A stretch of DNA of 64,000 bases from Paenibacillus sp. TCA20 (GTDB taxonomy: Bacteria; Bacillota; Bacilli; Paenibacillales; Paenibacillaceae), in the NCBI RefSeq assembly GCF_000732325.1, contig NZ_BBIW01000009.1, positions 62,001 to 126,000 of the forward strand, read 5' to 3'. Position numbers and translations under genes: made by a program. The notes below the pieces were generated by a model that saw only the letters and a list, made by a program, of their open reading frames with translations, was not told where the DNA came from and did not search any database. Shown piece by piece: positions 8,378 through 17,314 of the stretch. Positions within the stretch are counted from its first letter, which is position 1; every line of letters starts with the position of its first letter.

Positions 8378-8827
8378 ATGAGTGCAACGCTAGAAGTAGC
8401 TATTTTCTTATCTATGAATGGAAAAGCAAAAGAAGCGATTGATTTCTACAAACAGCATTTAAATGCAGAGGAATTGTTACTGGTAACCTATGAAGACCTA
8501 GCAAAACGTGACAGCTCGATGCAGCTTACGGATGAAAATAAGCATTATATTACTCATTCCGTCTTATCCATTGGAAAAACAAAAGTCATGATCGCAGAAG
8601 ATCCGATGGATGCCACAGAAAAATATGTAGTTGGCAACAACACCTCATTGTGTATTCAAAGTGCTGATTTAGAAGAAATCGAACATTTTTACAACAGCTT
8701 GACTACAGATGATAGGGTAAGAATCATGGTTCCTTTATCCAGCAATGTATTTAGCAAAGCATATGGCATTATTGAGGATCCGTTCGGTATTCAAATTCAA
8801 TTCATGTACGATGATAGACTAAAATAA
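8378..8827 (+). CDS. PhnB-like VOC (glyoxalase-fold) protein
   Basis: A 149-residue vicinal-oxygen-chelate protein of the PhnB/YjdN type. Family signs are the opening beta strand plus AKEAIDFYKQHLNAEEL, the central VMIAEDP strand, and the closing EDPFGIQIQFMYD motif. The start at 8378 has AAGGAGA eight bases upstream. An in-frame ATG at 8342 lies within the operator region and lacks a site. PhnB-like proteins have no single function: some are metal enzymes, some bind drugs or metabolites. The divergent WYL regulator suggests induction by a small molecule. Confidence 0.82.
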   Translation: MSATLEVAIFLSMNGKAKEAIDFYKQHLNAEELLLVTYEDLAKRDSSMQLTDENKHYITHSVLSIGKTKVMIAEDPMDATEKYVVGNNTSLCIQSADLEEIEHFYNSLTTDDRVRIMVPLSSNVFSKAYGIIEDPFGIQIQFMYDDRLK

Positions 8828-8885
8828 AACTTTTGTTTGTAGGTGGGGGCTATATTTGACGTTTGAATATATAACAACAAAGAAT

Positions 8886-8923
8886 AGGATGCTAAATCAA
8901 TTACGATTTGGCATCCTGTTTTA
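8886..8923. terminator. Terminator between VOC gene and manganese catalase
   Basis: AGGATGC and GCATCCT with inner AAATC and GATTT form a strong stem, then GTTTT on the plus strand. It lies between convergent stops. Confidence 0.85.
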
Positions 8924-8962
8924 AATGTTTTCTCATGCTTTGCACTTCAAATAGAGAACACG

Positions 8963-9853
8963 TTATAAATTTGCCATGAGACGTTTTTTAATTAATTCAT
9001 AATCGTCCCTAGTAATGCCAGGAGCAAATTCTTCAGGTAATTCCTCTAAGTCTGGAATGGGTGCGCCTTCCGGGGTACCAATTTTCACTTCAAGCGGCTG
9101 CCCGTTTTCCGGATTCGTTCCTTTCCAGATCATTCCGATATCCCTATAATCTGTTTCGCTCCATGTGAATAACACATTGCTTAAGCCTTTTTCAATGAAC
9201 GGTTTGGAATAATCAAATTTTGAGTTATCTAGATTAGGAACCGGAAGCATTTTCGTCAAATCTACCCCTGTAGCAATTTCGATCGCTTTCGCATAGGCGA
9301 GGATATGTGTCCCTCCACGAACAAGTAAATACCCAATCATGGTTCTAGCCACTGGATGATCTGTCATCTCATAAACTCTCATTTTATGTGTACGTGCACC
9401 AACCTCAAGAAAAAAGTTATGTGTTAAATCTAAGACTAAATTTCCACTATTAAAAACATGATCCCCAGTCCAAGGTCTTCCCATGGAATCACCAGGTATT
9501 GCGGTTTGAGCTGTAGAAATAAAATGGTAGGTATTTCTTGCATCCTTCCCATTTTGAAGTGGAGTGATATCCGGATCACCTGGAAAAGTATTGCCTACCG
9601 ATAACAAATTAATCGCATTAGAAACAAGCTCTACATGACCAAATTCTTCTGCTGTAATGCTTGCCACTAAATCATAGAAGGGTTTTAGCTTTTTTTTATT
9701 TCTGAAGTTAAAAGACTGAAACATATAGTTATTTAAGGTGGACATCTCCCCAAACTTGCCGCCCAAGAGCTCTTGTACTGCAGCTGCAGCATTCATATCG
9801 CCGTGTGCGGGTACAGGAAGTTCAATTGCTAATTTATTGATTCTTTTAAACAT
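8963..9853 (-). CDS. Manganese (non-heme) catalase
   Basis: Dismutates hydrogen peroxide with a di-manganese centre. The 296 residues form a ferritin-like four-helix bundle. Likely metal ligands are the Glu in GGKFGEMSTLNNY, the Glu and His of AEEFGHVE, the Glu in FFLEVGARTHKM, and the His in RGGTHILAYAKA. The second Glu-rich tail (PDLEELPEEFAPG) is common in this family. The start has GGAGGGG nine bases upstream. A DUF2642 gene lies 24 bases upstream on the same strand, so the two form an operon. In Bacillus such catalases (CotJC, YdbD, YjqC) are often spore-associated, which the neighbour supports. Confidence 0.94.
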   Translation of the reverse strand: MFKRINKLAIELPVPAHGDMNAAAAVQELLGGKFGEMSTLNNYMFQSFNFRNKKKLKPFYDLVASITAEEFGHVELVSNAINLLSVGNTFPGDPDITPLQNGKDARNTYHFISTAQTAIPGDSMGRPWTGDHVFNSGNLVLDLTHNFFLEVGARTHKMRVYEMTDHPVARTMIGYLLVRGGTHILAYAKAIEIATGVDLTKMLPVPNLDNSKFDYSKPFIEKGLSNVLFTWSETDYRDIGMIWKGTNPENGQPLEVKIGTPEGAPIPDLEELPEEFAPGITRDDYELIKKRLMANL

Positions 9854-9877
9854 GATTTCCCCTCCACTTTCCTTTTG

Positions 9878-10087
9878 TTAACCAGGAAAAACCCAAATAA
9901 TTTGCTGGGTACGAATAAAAAAGGGAGTTCCGTTAGATTCGACAACAATGTGATCTGGTAATACGTTTTTCAATAAACCACGAACGCTGCCTCTTATGGT
10001 TTGAACAGTAACCACATTACCAACGATCGTTGATAAGGTCTGATAAACATAGGGATCATAAAAGCTTAACAGGTTGTTATTTGTCAT
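9878..10087 (-). CDS. DUF2642 (YuzF-like) small protein
   Basis: A 69-residue protein of the DUF2642 family, found in spore formers and related to spore-coat small proteins. The core VGNVVTVQTIRGSVRGLLKNV and DHIVVESNGTPFFIRTQQIIW shows the repeated beta-strand pattern, an SM-like small barrel. An AGGAGG site lies about eight bases before the ATG (10092-10097 on the plus strand reads TCCTCC). It is the first gene of the operon with the manganese catalase. Role in coat assembly or catalase localisation is inference. Confidence 0.8.
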   Translation of the reverse strand: MTNNNLLSFYDPYVYQTLSTIVGNVVTVQTIRGSVRGLLKNVLPDHIVVESNGTPFFIRTQQIIWVFPG

Positions 10088-10112
10088 TTAGATCCTCCTT
10101 TTCCAGTGTGCT

Positions 10113-10253
10113 TCATAGTGAGTATACGTTTTTCATTAAAGCTGCCCTTATTACTTCGCTGCGGTCCTGGTCTTCGGGCAGCTGTTCGAATTGTTCCTTA
10201 AGGTCGTCGTCCAGCTGTTTACGAATTCTAAAAGGTATAATATTACTTTTCAT
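10113..10253 (-). CDS. 46-residue ribbon-helix-helix DNA-binding protein
   Basis: A very short gene. The translation begins MKSNIIPFRIRKQLDDDLKE and ends with RSEVIRAALMKNVYSL. The pattern is a textbook MetJ/Arc/CopG fold: a beta strand (SNIIPFRI), helix A (QLDDDLKEQFEQL), a short turn, then helix B (RSEVIRAALMKNV). Such proteins bind DNA as dimers through the paired strands. A good purine-rich site (GGAAAGGGG) precedes the ATG. It sits with two other small minus-strand genes that look plasmid- or phage-derived, so it may be a copy-number, transfer or antitoxin-type repressor. No toxin is visible beside it. Confidence 0.72.
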   Translation of the reverse strand: MKSNIIPFRIRKQLDDDLKEQFEQLPEDQDRSEVIRAALMKNVYSL

Positions 10254-10338
10254 AAAATTACCCCTTTCCGTAGGCTGCTGCCTATCTGTTAAATATGTAT
10301 TACGATCTGTATTACGTTATTCCTAAAAACATAAAAAA

Positions 10339-10374
10339 GAAGCCCAGGGCTGGGGGTCCCGGGGCTGTTTTTGC
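10339..10374. terminator. GC-rich terminator hairpin
   Basis: AGCCC and GGGCT arms with a GC-rich centre. T-runs flank it on both strands (GTTTTTG on plus, CTTTTTT on minus). It lies between two small minus-strand genes. Confidence 0.6.
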
Positions 10375-10473
10375 TTATTTGGATAAGGGTAGTAAAAATT
10401 TTTCGTCGTCAAAAAGCTTTTTTCCTTTGGAAAAATTTTATGCTTCCCGTATTCATAATATGCCAGAAGGCAG

Positions 10474-10506
10474 AAAAAAGCCGCTTATTTTGCAGCGGCT
10501 TTTTTG
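10474..10506. terminator. Symmetrical terminator overlapping the end of a small gene
   Basis: AAAAAGCCGC and GCGGCTTTTTT form a perfect stem with A and T flanks. The last codons of the 77-residue gene (10485-10718) lie inside it. Confidence 0.8.
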
Positions 10507-10718
10507 TCTTCGCAGTATTTTACTATGGCTTCGTGGCTGTAAGGTTCCCCGTCGGTTAAAAAGAAAAGCTGCTGTACTGGGTCGTACTTCTGCAGCAGTT
10601 CCCCCTGTTCTTCCGCGAATTCTGTAGCGCATAATACCAGCTGCGGGCTTACGTAATGTTTTCCTACGGCTTCTTCGACTACTTTAAGCTGCTGATCTAT
10701 AAGGCGGTCTGCGGTCAT
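10485..10718 (-). CDS. Hypothetical 77-residue protein
   Basis: I do not recognise this protein. It is mainly helical and acidic, with a QLVLCATEFAEEQGELLQKY helix, a FFLTDGEPYSHEAIVKYCE segment, and a KKAAAK tail encoded within a terminator hairpin. Its ATG lies three bases after the stop of an upstream truncated frame and uses that frame's GGGGGCG as ribosome binding site, so the two were one operon. Codon use and position suggest a remnant of a mobile element. It may be intact but without a function here. Confidence 0.5.
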   Translation of the reverse strand: MTADRLIDQQLKVVEEAVGKHYVSPQLVLCATEFAEEQGELLQKYDPVQQLFFLTDGEPYSHEAIVKYCEDKKAAAK

Positions 10719-10720
10719 TT

Positions 10721-10906
10721 TTAATATTCGCCCCCTAGAAGTTCTACTAGCTGGTCTACTTTTACCATTACGTCCGGGTTCTTTTCGCGGTACAGTGCCA
10801 GCATTTCCCCCAGTAATTCCCGCTGCCCGTATCCAGCGCCCTTTACTTCATTTGAAAAAAGACTGAAAAACAGTTTATTTGACTCTTTTTGTTGGGGAAT
10901 AGCACA
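10721..10906 (-). pseudogene. 5'-truncated small gene fragment
   Basis: An open frame of 61 codons without a usable start. The last 43 residues look coding (for example GYGQRELLGEMLALYREKNP, then a VKVDQLVELLGG end) and lead straight into the 77-residue gene. Upstream, the translation turns into AT-rich nonsense and hits a stop at 10907, just before the APH gene. I read this as a gene cut at its 5' end when the APH gene or its flank was joined here. The family is not recognised. Confidence 0.5.
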
Positions 10907-10931
10907 TTATAGAAGCGAGGAGTGAAACCTT

Positions 10932-11732
10932 ATGACTCAAGAAGAGGTATTAAGCGGCGGAAACGTAAATCATATCGTTCGTATAGGAGACACCGTTCGA
11001 CGTCCTACAGGATATTGGAGCACAAGTGTTCATGAATTGCTTACGCATTTAGAAAGACAAGGGTTCGAGGGAGCACCAAAATTTCTTGGCATTGATGAAT
11101 TTGGCCGTGAGATATTAACATTTGTGACTGGTGATATGAACAAGCCGGAGTTAGAATCGCATACTTGGTGGATGGACGAGACGCTTGTGGACTTTGCCCA
11201 CCTGTTACGACAATTTCATGATGCGACCCGATCCTTTGTTCCAAGTCCTGAAGCCAAATGGCAGCTTACAGGCCCTGACGGTGCCGAACACGAAGTAATA
11301 TGTCATAACGATGCCGCGTTCTATAACCTTGTCTTTCAGAATGGGAAGGCCGCAGCACTCATTGATTTTGACATGGCTGGCCCAGGTCCGCGCCTGTGGG
11401 ATATTGCATATACCCTTTACACGTCCGTACCGCTGGGTCGTTTTACACCTGACTTTTCTTCTGAAACGATGGAAGTAATACAGTATCAGCGTGAAAAAGA
11501 TGCGCAAGAGCGCCGGCGCCGAATACAATTGTTTTTTGAATCTTATGGATTACCCGTTCCTAACAATATGAAGGAGTGGATTATTGATCGATTGGTTGTA
11601 CTATGTGATACGATAAGAAACTTTGCAGCTAACGGTAATCAAGCCTTTCAAAAAATGATGGATGAGGGACATTTGGCACACTACGAGAATGAGATTCAAT
11701 TTATAAAAAAACATTATGAAGACTGGATATAG
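10932..11732 (+). CDS. Aminoglycoside phosphotransferase (APH)-family kinase
   Basis: A 266-residue kinase-like protein of the APH/ChoK fold. The catalytic loop is CHNDAAFYNLVF (His-Asn-Asp with the downstream Asn), and the metal-binding motif is LIDFDMAGPGPRLWDIAYTL. The N-lobe lacks a clear Gly-rich loop, as in many family members. GAGGAG lies nine bases before the ATG. Members of this family phosphorylate antibiotics, choline, homoserine or fructosamine. The substrate cannot be named, so resistance should not be assumed. It abuts the truncated remnant on its left. Confidence 0.85.
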   Translation: MTQEEVLSGGNVNHIVRIGDTVRRPTGYWSTSVHELLTHLERQGFEGAPKFLGIDEFGREILTFVTGDMNKPELESHTWWMDETLVDFAHLLRQFHDATRSFVPSPEAKWQLTGPDGAEHEVICHNDAAFYNLVFQNGKAAALIDFDMAGPGPRLWDIAYTLYTSVPLGRFTPDFSSETMEVIQYQREKDAQERRRRIQLFFESYGLPVPNNMKEWIIDRLVVLCDTIRNFAANGNQAFQKMMDEGHLAHYENEIQFIKKHYEDWI

Positions 11733-11904
11733 AGAAGAAGGAAAAATAGCGAGTATTCCTCCATTTCCCGCTCAAGCAAAGTGAGTTTCGAGTTACCTTG
11801 AAGTATATCTGAAAAAAACTAAGTTTCACCTTTAATTTGGAGTAAGAATTCCTTGTCACAAAATGGTATTATCTGGGTTGGAGGGAGGTTGATCACATCA
11901 AATT

Positions 11905-11920
11905 ATGTAAGCGCTTCACA
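11905..11920 (+). promoter_or_regulatory. cre-like site upstream of the xylanase gene
   Basis: TGTAAGCGCTT followed by CACA: the palindromic core AAGCGCTT of catabolite-responsive elements, with flanking TGT and ACA arms offset by one extra base. It lies 39 bases before the chosen start. CcpA control would make sense for a xylanase. Confidence 0.5.
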
Positions 11921-11958
11921 TGAGTGATAAAAATTTTAGTGTGGGGGGATTGCTTCGA

Positions 11959-14900
11959 ATGAGAACATCATTTAAGCAGGCCGTTTCTGGGTTACTTGCA
12001 GCGGCTCTGCTTCTTCCGGTCGGCTTGTTTACTCCAGCAGTTAATGCGGCGGATCTAGCGGCATCTGATTCACCAATTGTATATCAAGAAACATTCCAGA
12101 ATGGTCAAGGCAAGGCAACTCAATCAGGCGGTGCCCAGCTGGAAGCTGTAACAGGCAAGCCGTTTGACGGCAATGAGGACGGAGCAGTTCTGAAAGTTAG
12201 TAACCGATCCAATAACTGGGATGGCGTGGACCTTGCGTTCGGTGACCTTGGCTTGGAGGTTGGCGAAGAATATACGGTAACTGCTTCCGTCTATGTGGAT
12301 GCTGATTCTAACCCACCGGCGGCGGGGCAGGCTGTCCTGGAGGTTGTAACCAATAAGGGCATGGATGGAGAAGGATACACAGGGATTTATTCTTCCGACT
12401 TTAAGGCAGGGCAAGGCATTACATTATCTGCCGATCTCTCTGTAGCCAATGTGGACAATACAGCACTTCGAATTAAATCGGATGAAGCCGGTAAGGAAGT
12501 ATCTTTCTATATCGGGAATATCACAATTACCCAAGAAGAAACACCTGCCGAGCCTACGGTAGTCCTGAACCAAAGCTTTGAAGATGGAAATACAGGAGGA
12601 TGGAACAAGCTCTCCTGGGGCTCGAACGGAGATACTGCGGTCGTAGATGACGTAGCTTCCGAAGGTACGAAATCTTTGAAGTTCTTTAACCGAGCCGATG
12701 AGAAGGCTGTTCCTGCTCTCGTACTTACGGACAAGATGAAATCCGATCGTAAGTATGATATCTCACTCAAGGTTAGACTTGGTTCAGGAGAAGGTCAGTT
12801 CCATCTGGCTTCCAAGATCGATTCTGAAATCTTAGAAGAGGATCAGAAATATCCTTGGATTATCGGCAACAAGCTTGTAACCGCTTCCGATTGGACGCTG
12901 TTCGAAACCAAGGGCTATGAAGTTCCTTCTAGAACAAATGAGGTCATCATCTATGTTGAACCATCGGGCAACACGTTAACCTCGGATATATACATTGATG
13001 AAGTTATGATTACGGATGTGACCCCTGGTCAAACTGAACCGGAGGTTATAGATAAGACGGGGATCTCTGCAGACTTTGAGAAGGGTCTGGATGGATTCAA
13101 AGCACGGAACGGCCGTGAAACGGTCGCTCTATCCCAAGCAGATAATCATACACCGGATGGCGAGCAAAGCTTGATCGTTACGGCGACGAAACAATATGAT
13201 GCAGCGTTAGTCGATGCTGCTGGAAAAATGGCAAAGAATCACGAATACGAGCTGTCCGCTTGGGTGAAAATGGCTCCTGGCGAAGAACCTACAACACTTC
13301 GGATCAGTGTTCAATATGCGGACAGCGGTTTTGCGAACGTATCACAAAATGCAACCGTTACCGATCAAGAATGGGTACACTTAACGGGTAAGTATACGCT
13401 CACCACGACTCCAAGCGTACTCAATGCTTATATCGAAACAGCAAACGACGACGGCGGCAACCGGACCTTCTTTTTAGATGACTTTTCTCTAAAATATTTG
13501 GGACCTGTAGCTGCTGCACCTCCGATTCAAGAGAATCTCCCTAACCTCAAAGATACTTACGCAGATGAATTCCTGATAGGTAACATAGTTAATCCTGCTA
13601 CCTTCGACGAGACTCGGCTCAAGCTTCTGACGAAGCATTACAATGTCGTCACGTTCGAGAATGATATGAAGCCGGATTATGCCTATGATACAAACAAAGC
13701 ATTCGATTTCACCGCAGAAGATGCGCTTGTCAAGCGAGTACAAGATGCAGGCCTTGATATCCATGGTCACGTGCTTGTATGGCATGCACAATCACCTACA
13801 TGGCTGCATACGGCAGCGAGTGGTGAGCCTTTAAGCCGTGAAGAAGCTCTGAATAATCTAAGAACACATGTGAAGACGGTCGTTGAGCATTTTGGGGACC
13901 AAGTCATTTCCTGGGACGTTGTCAACGAAGCGATGAACGATAACCCTGCGAATCCAACCGACTGGAAGAATGCATTACGTAATTCCGGCTGGCTGCAAGC
14001 CATCGGCCCAGACTTTATTGAGGAGTCATTCCTTGCGGCCAAAGAAGTCATTGACGAAAATGGCTGGGATATTAAGCTCTATTACAATGACTACAATGAT
14101 GACAACCAGAATAAATCTACTGCGATCTACAGCATGGTTAAAGAGCTGAATGAGAAGTACGCGGCAGATCACCCTGGTGAGAAACTGATTGATGGCATCG
14201 GCATGCAAGCCCACTACAATTTGGGTACTCGGATCGACAATGTCAGAATGTCACTTGAGCGTTTCAGTTCTTTGGGTGTAGAAGTGAGTGTCACCGAGCT
14301 GGACATTATGGCAGGCACCAACTCAGTCATGACTGAAACCGAAGAGAAGCAGCAGGCCTATTTGTATGCCCAATTGATGGATCTCTATAAGAAGAACAGT
14401 GAGCATATTCCACGTGTTACCTTCTGGGGATTAAATGACAGCACCAGCTGGAGAGCCGAGCAGAACCCAACCTTGTTCGACAAGGATTTTCAAGCCAAAG
14501 AGGCTTACTACGCAGTAAATGATCCGGAGAAGTACTTGGCGGACAATGCACCTGAAGAGATCGAATACAAGAAATCAGGCGCTTCCTATGGAACACCAGT
14601 GATTGATGGCTCCGTAGACAGCGTATGGAGCAACGCTCCAGAATTGAAGCTGGATACGAAGCAAATGGCATGGTCAGGTGCTACGGGAACAGCTAAGGCA
14701 CTCTGGGATGATGAGAATCTATACGTTTTGGTGCAAGTCAGAGACGATCAACTGAACAAGTCGAACCCGAATGTATGGGAGCAGGACTCTGTAGAGGTAT
14801 TCGTCGATGAGAATAACGGTAGAACAGCGAGCTACCAAGAGGATGATGGACAATACAGAGTAAACTTCGAGAACTTAGCCACCTTCAATCCTGCGGAGAT

Positions 14901-16401
14901 CGCTGAAGGTTTTGAATCCGAAGTTACTGTATCGGGTACTAACTACATCGTTGAAATGAAAATTCCATTCAAAAAGGTAACGCCTGCGAACAATGCCAAA
15001 ATTGGATTTGATGCGCAGATCAATGATGCAAAAGACGGCAACCGAATCAGCGTGAACGCTTGGAATGACGCATCCGGTCAAGGTTACCAGGATACGTCCG
15101 TGTTCGGTGAATTGACGCTGACGGGCAAACCTTCTTCCGGCGGCGACAATGGCGGAGGTAACGAGGGGGGAGGCAGCAGTGACGGAGGTAACGGGGTATC
15201 CAGCCCAGCTACTACGCCACAGCCTCAACCACAGCTTCCGGGCAATGACTCCGTTATTGTACCGGTAATAAAAGTCGAAAATGGAACAGCCACAGCAACC
15301 GTTTCGAGCGACAGCCTGAATAAAGCAATTGAGAAGTCTACTCCCGGTGCAAATGGCAAGAAACAGGTGAGCATTGAAGTGCCGACGCAGGCAAATGCAC
15401 AATCCTATGTTGTGCAATTTCCGACTTCAAGCCTGCAAGACAACAATAATGTTGAGTTTGTGCTTAAGACGGCCAATGCAACACTTCAGATTCCGTCCAA
15501 CATGCTTTCTAATATTACAGAACAAGCAGACCAAGTCTCTATTCAGATAAACAAAGGCTCAGCAGATCGCTTGAGTGCAGGTGATCGTGCTAATGTAGGC
15601 AGTCGGCCGGTAATCGACCTAAGCGTAACAGCTGGTGATCGTGAACTTGCCTGGAACAATCCTGCGGCACCTGTAACGGTATCTATTCCGTACACACCTG
15701 CCGCACAGGAACTTGTCAATGCACATCAAATCGTCATTCTAAACATTGACAATCAAGGACAGGCAACAGTAATACCGAATGGACGGTATGATGCTAAGTC
15801 CGGCTCGGTTGTGTTCAAAACAACAGAGTTCAGCACCTATGCTGTGGCCAATGTAACCAAGTCTTTTGCTGATGTGCAAAAGGTCCTGTGGGTAAAACAA
15901 GCCGTTGAAGCAATGGCTGCACGCGATATCATTCAAGGAATCTCTGATGACAGCTTCGCTCCTGCAGCTTCGATCACGAGAGCGGATTTTATTACCTTGC
16001 TCGTCAGAGCACTTGAATTGAAGAGTCCGGGTACCAACACGGCATCCTTCAGCGATATACAGCCGGACGCTTATTATGCCCAGGCCGTGGCTATTGCCAA
16101 AGAGCTTGGTATCGCAGCTGGATTTGAAGATAGCTCATTCAAACCAGACAGCAGCATTTCCCGTCAAGATATGATGGTACTTACGGCAAAAGCACTGAAA
16201 GCAGCTGGTAAGTCATTTAGGAGCAACGGAAATCTAGCGCCTTATTCCGATGCTGAGAGCATTTCCGCTTACGCCATGAATAGTGTGGCTTCCCTTGTAG
16301 GAAGCGGAATAGTCAACGGCAAAGACGGTAAAATTGCCCCAGCCGAACCCTTGACCCGCGCTGAAGCAGCGATGATTCTGTACCGGATCTGGAAAATGTA
16401 A
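11959..16401 (+). CDS. Secreted multimodular GH10 endo-1,4-beta-xylanase with SLH anchor
   Basis: Cleaves the xylan backbone outside the cell while held on the cell wall. The 1480 residues start with a signal peptide (AVSGLLAAALLLPVGLF, cut after VNA). Three CBM4/9/22-like beta-sandwich modules follow (about 35-195, 200-355, 360-525). The GH10 domain (about 530-880) has E657 as acid/base in WDVVNEAMND and E780 as nucleophile in VTELDIMAG. A CBM9 module (about 890-1060), a Gly/Ser linker, an Ig-like module and three SLH repeats (about 1303-1480) complete it. The start at 11959 has GGGGGGA nine bases upstream. The ATG at 11920 overlaps the cre-like site and has none. Confidence 0.94.
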   Translation: MRTSFKQAVSGLLAAALLLPVGLFTPAVNAADLAASDSPIVYQETFQNGQGKATQSGGAQLEAVTGKPFDGNEDGAVLKVSNRSNNWDGVDLAFGDLGLEVGEEYTVTASVYVDADSNPPAAGQAVLEVVTNKGMDGEGYTGIYSSDFKAGQGITLSADLSVANVDNTALRIKSDEAGKEVSFYIGNITITQEETPAEPTVVLNQSFEDGNTGGWNKLSWGSNGDTAVVDDVASEGTKSLKFFNRADEKAVPALVLTDKMKSDRKYDISLKVRLGSGEGQFHLASKIDSEILEEDQKYPWIIGNKLVTASDWTLFETKGYEVPSRTNEVIIYVEPSGNTLTSDIYIDEVMITDVTPGQTEPEVIDKTGISADFEKGLDGFKARNGRETVALSQADNHTPDGEQSLIVTATKQYDAALVDAAGKMAKNHEYELSAWVKMAPGEEPTTLRISVQYADSGFANVSQNATVTDQEWVHLTGKYTLTTTPSVLNAYIETANDDGGNRTFFLDDFSLKYLGPVAAAPPIQENLPNLKDTYADEFLIGNIVNPATFDETRLKLLTKHYNVVTFENDMKPDYAYDTNKAFDFTAEDALVKRVQDAGLDIHGHVLVWHAQSPTWLHTAASGEPLSREEALNNLRTHVKTVVEHFGDQVISWDVVNEAMNDNPANPTDWKNALRNSGWLQAIGPDFIEESFLAAKEVIDENGWDIKLYYNDYNDDNQNKSTAIYSMVKELNEKYAADHPGEKLIDGIGMQAHYNLGTRIDNVRMSLERFSSLGVEVSVTELDIMAGTNSVMTETEEKQQAYLYAQLMDLYKKNSEHIPRVTFWGLNDSTSWRAEQNPTLFDKDFQAKEAYYAVNDPEKYLADNAPEEIEYKKSGASYGTPVIDGSVDSVWSNAPELKLDTKQMAWSGATGTAKALWDDENLYVLVQVRDDQLNKSNPNVWEQDSVEVFVDENNGRTASYQEDDGQYRVNFENLATFNPAEIAEGFESEVTVSGTNYIVEMKIPFKKVTPANNAKIGFDAQINDAKDGNRISVNAWNDASGQGYQDTSVFGELTLTGKPSSGGDNGGGNEGGGSSDGGNGVSSPATTPQPQPQLPGNDSVIVPVIKVENGTATATVSSDSLNKAIEKSTPGANGKKQVSIEVPTQANAQSYVVQFPTSSLQDNNNVEFVLKTANATLQIPSNMLSNITEQADQVSIQINKGSADRLSAGDRANVGSRPVIDLSVTAGDRELAWNNPAAPVTVSIPYTPAAQELVNAHQIVILNIDNQGQATVIPNGRYDAKSGSVVFKTTEFSTYAVANVTKSFADVQKVLWVKQAVEAMAARDIIQGISDDSFAPAASITRADFITLLVRALELKSPGTNTASFSDIQPDAYYAQAVAIAKELGIAAGFEDSSFKPDSSISRQDMMVLTAKALKAAGKSFRSNGNLAPYSDAESISAYAMNSVASLVGSGIVNGKDGKIAPAEPLTRAEAAMILYRIWKM

Positions 16402-16423
16402 ATGAGATCAGCTGATTATAAGG

Positions 16424-16470
16424 AGACTTCCCCCGTAGATTGTTAGACGCGGGGAAGTTTTCTTTTTTTG
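16424..16470 (+). terminator. Terminator after the xylanase gene
   Basis: ACTTCCCCCG and CGGGGAAGT form the stem, then a T-rich tract with seven T residues. Confidence 0.85.
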
Positions 16471-16573
16471 AAAGCCATAAAACAATACGGTATGATTGAA
16501 GCCTTAGACAAAGAATTAAGGCCGCCTATTTATGGGATGCTTTTGTAAAGAGAACATAGGAGGATACATATAT

Positions 16574-17143
16574 ATGTCCTGGAGTAAATTGAAGCAGCAA
16601 CTGGAGAGTTTCCTATCTCCCGCGTTAGTTGGAAGGGTCGAATACCGCGCAACCAGTTACCGTTATCTGCCTGATAAATCAGGGGATTGTTACATTGCTG
16701 TAGATAAAAAGAACGTGCTGAATATGAACGATCGAACGACCACCATCCGTTGGTATCAAACGGAGCAGGAAATTAAGAGTGACCCAGAAGTGCAAATTCC
16801 GATCAGTAATGAAGAGCTTGATGCGGTCAGAGCAGATACCAAAGGGACTGTCCCGGAGGATCGATTAGTCGTCATCGCACGAAACAGAAAAATAACGGTA
16901 CTGGCTAAAGAGCTATTGTCAGCACAGACCTCATTAAGCAAATCCAATTTTGCCGCTACAGCGACTAAGTTCTTATCTACTTCAATAGAGGATAGCATGG
17001 AGAGCAATGATATCTTGTTAAATATTCTAGCTCTAGTGGATAGACGAGTTGGGAAAAAGCGGATCTTAAACATGTCCGAGCAGGTCAAGTTAAAGCATCC
17101 TATTGTGAAGTACTTCTATGAGCTGCGGCGTAATACATTATAA
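16574..17143 (+). CDS. Hypothetical protein, possibly SF0329-like
   Basis: A 189-residue soluble protein. The opening (MSWSKLKQQLESFLSPALVG, then RVEYRATSYRY and GDCYIAVDKKNVLNM) recalls the SF0329 group of uncharacterised bacterial proteins, from memory only. The second half is helical and charged, with no signal peptide or membrane segment. AGGAGG lies ten bases before the ATG at 16574. The frame is open back to 16532 but without a good site there. It is a single-gene unit between the xylanase terminator and the MetE-like gene. No function is claimed. Confidence 0.6.
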   Translation: MSWSKLKQQLESFLSPALVGRVEYRATSYRYLPDKSGDCYIAVDKKNVLNMNDRTTTIRWYQTEQEIKSDPEVQIPISNEELDAVRADTKGTVPEDRLVVIARNRKITVLAKELLSAQTSLSKSNFAATATKFLSTSIEDSMESNDILLNILALVDRRVGKKRILNMSEQVKLKHPIVKYFYELRRNTL

Positions 17144-17314
17144 AGATTCTATTTAACAGAGTGTTATCGTTCTAGCTAATGGTTATCTTAAGTTTGTCGC
17201 TATAGCTTTTAGCTATAACTAGATATTGCTTTTAAGTCTTATACAGGATAGACCTCCATGCTAGAATCAAAGGAATCAAAAACGACATATGCGATCTAGA
17301 GGGGGACTTTAATC

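Noticed and set aside
17144..17314. SAM (S-box) riboswitch before the MetE-like gene
   Set aside because: None of the conserved S-box core sequence is present and the gap is too short for the whole element. Only short TATAGC/GCTATA inverted arms are seen.
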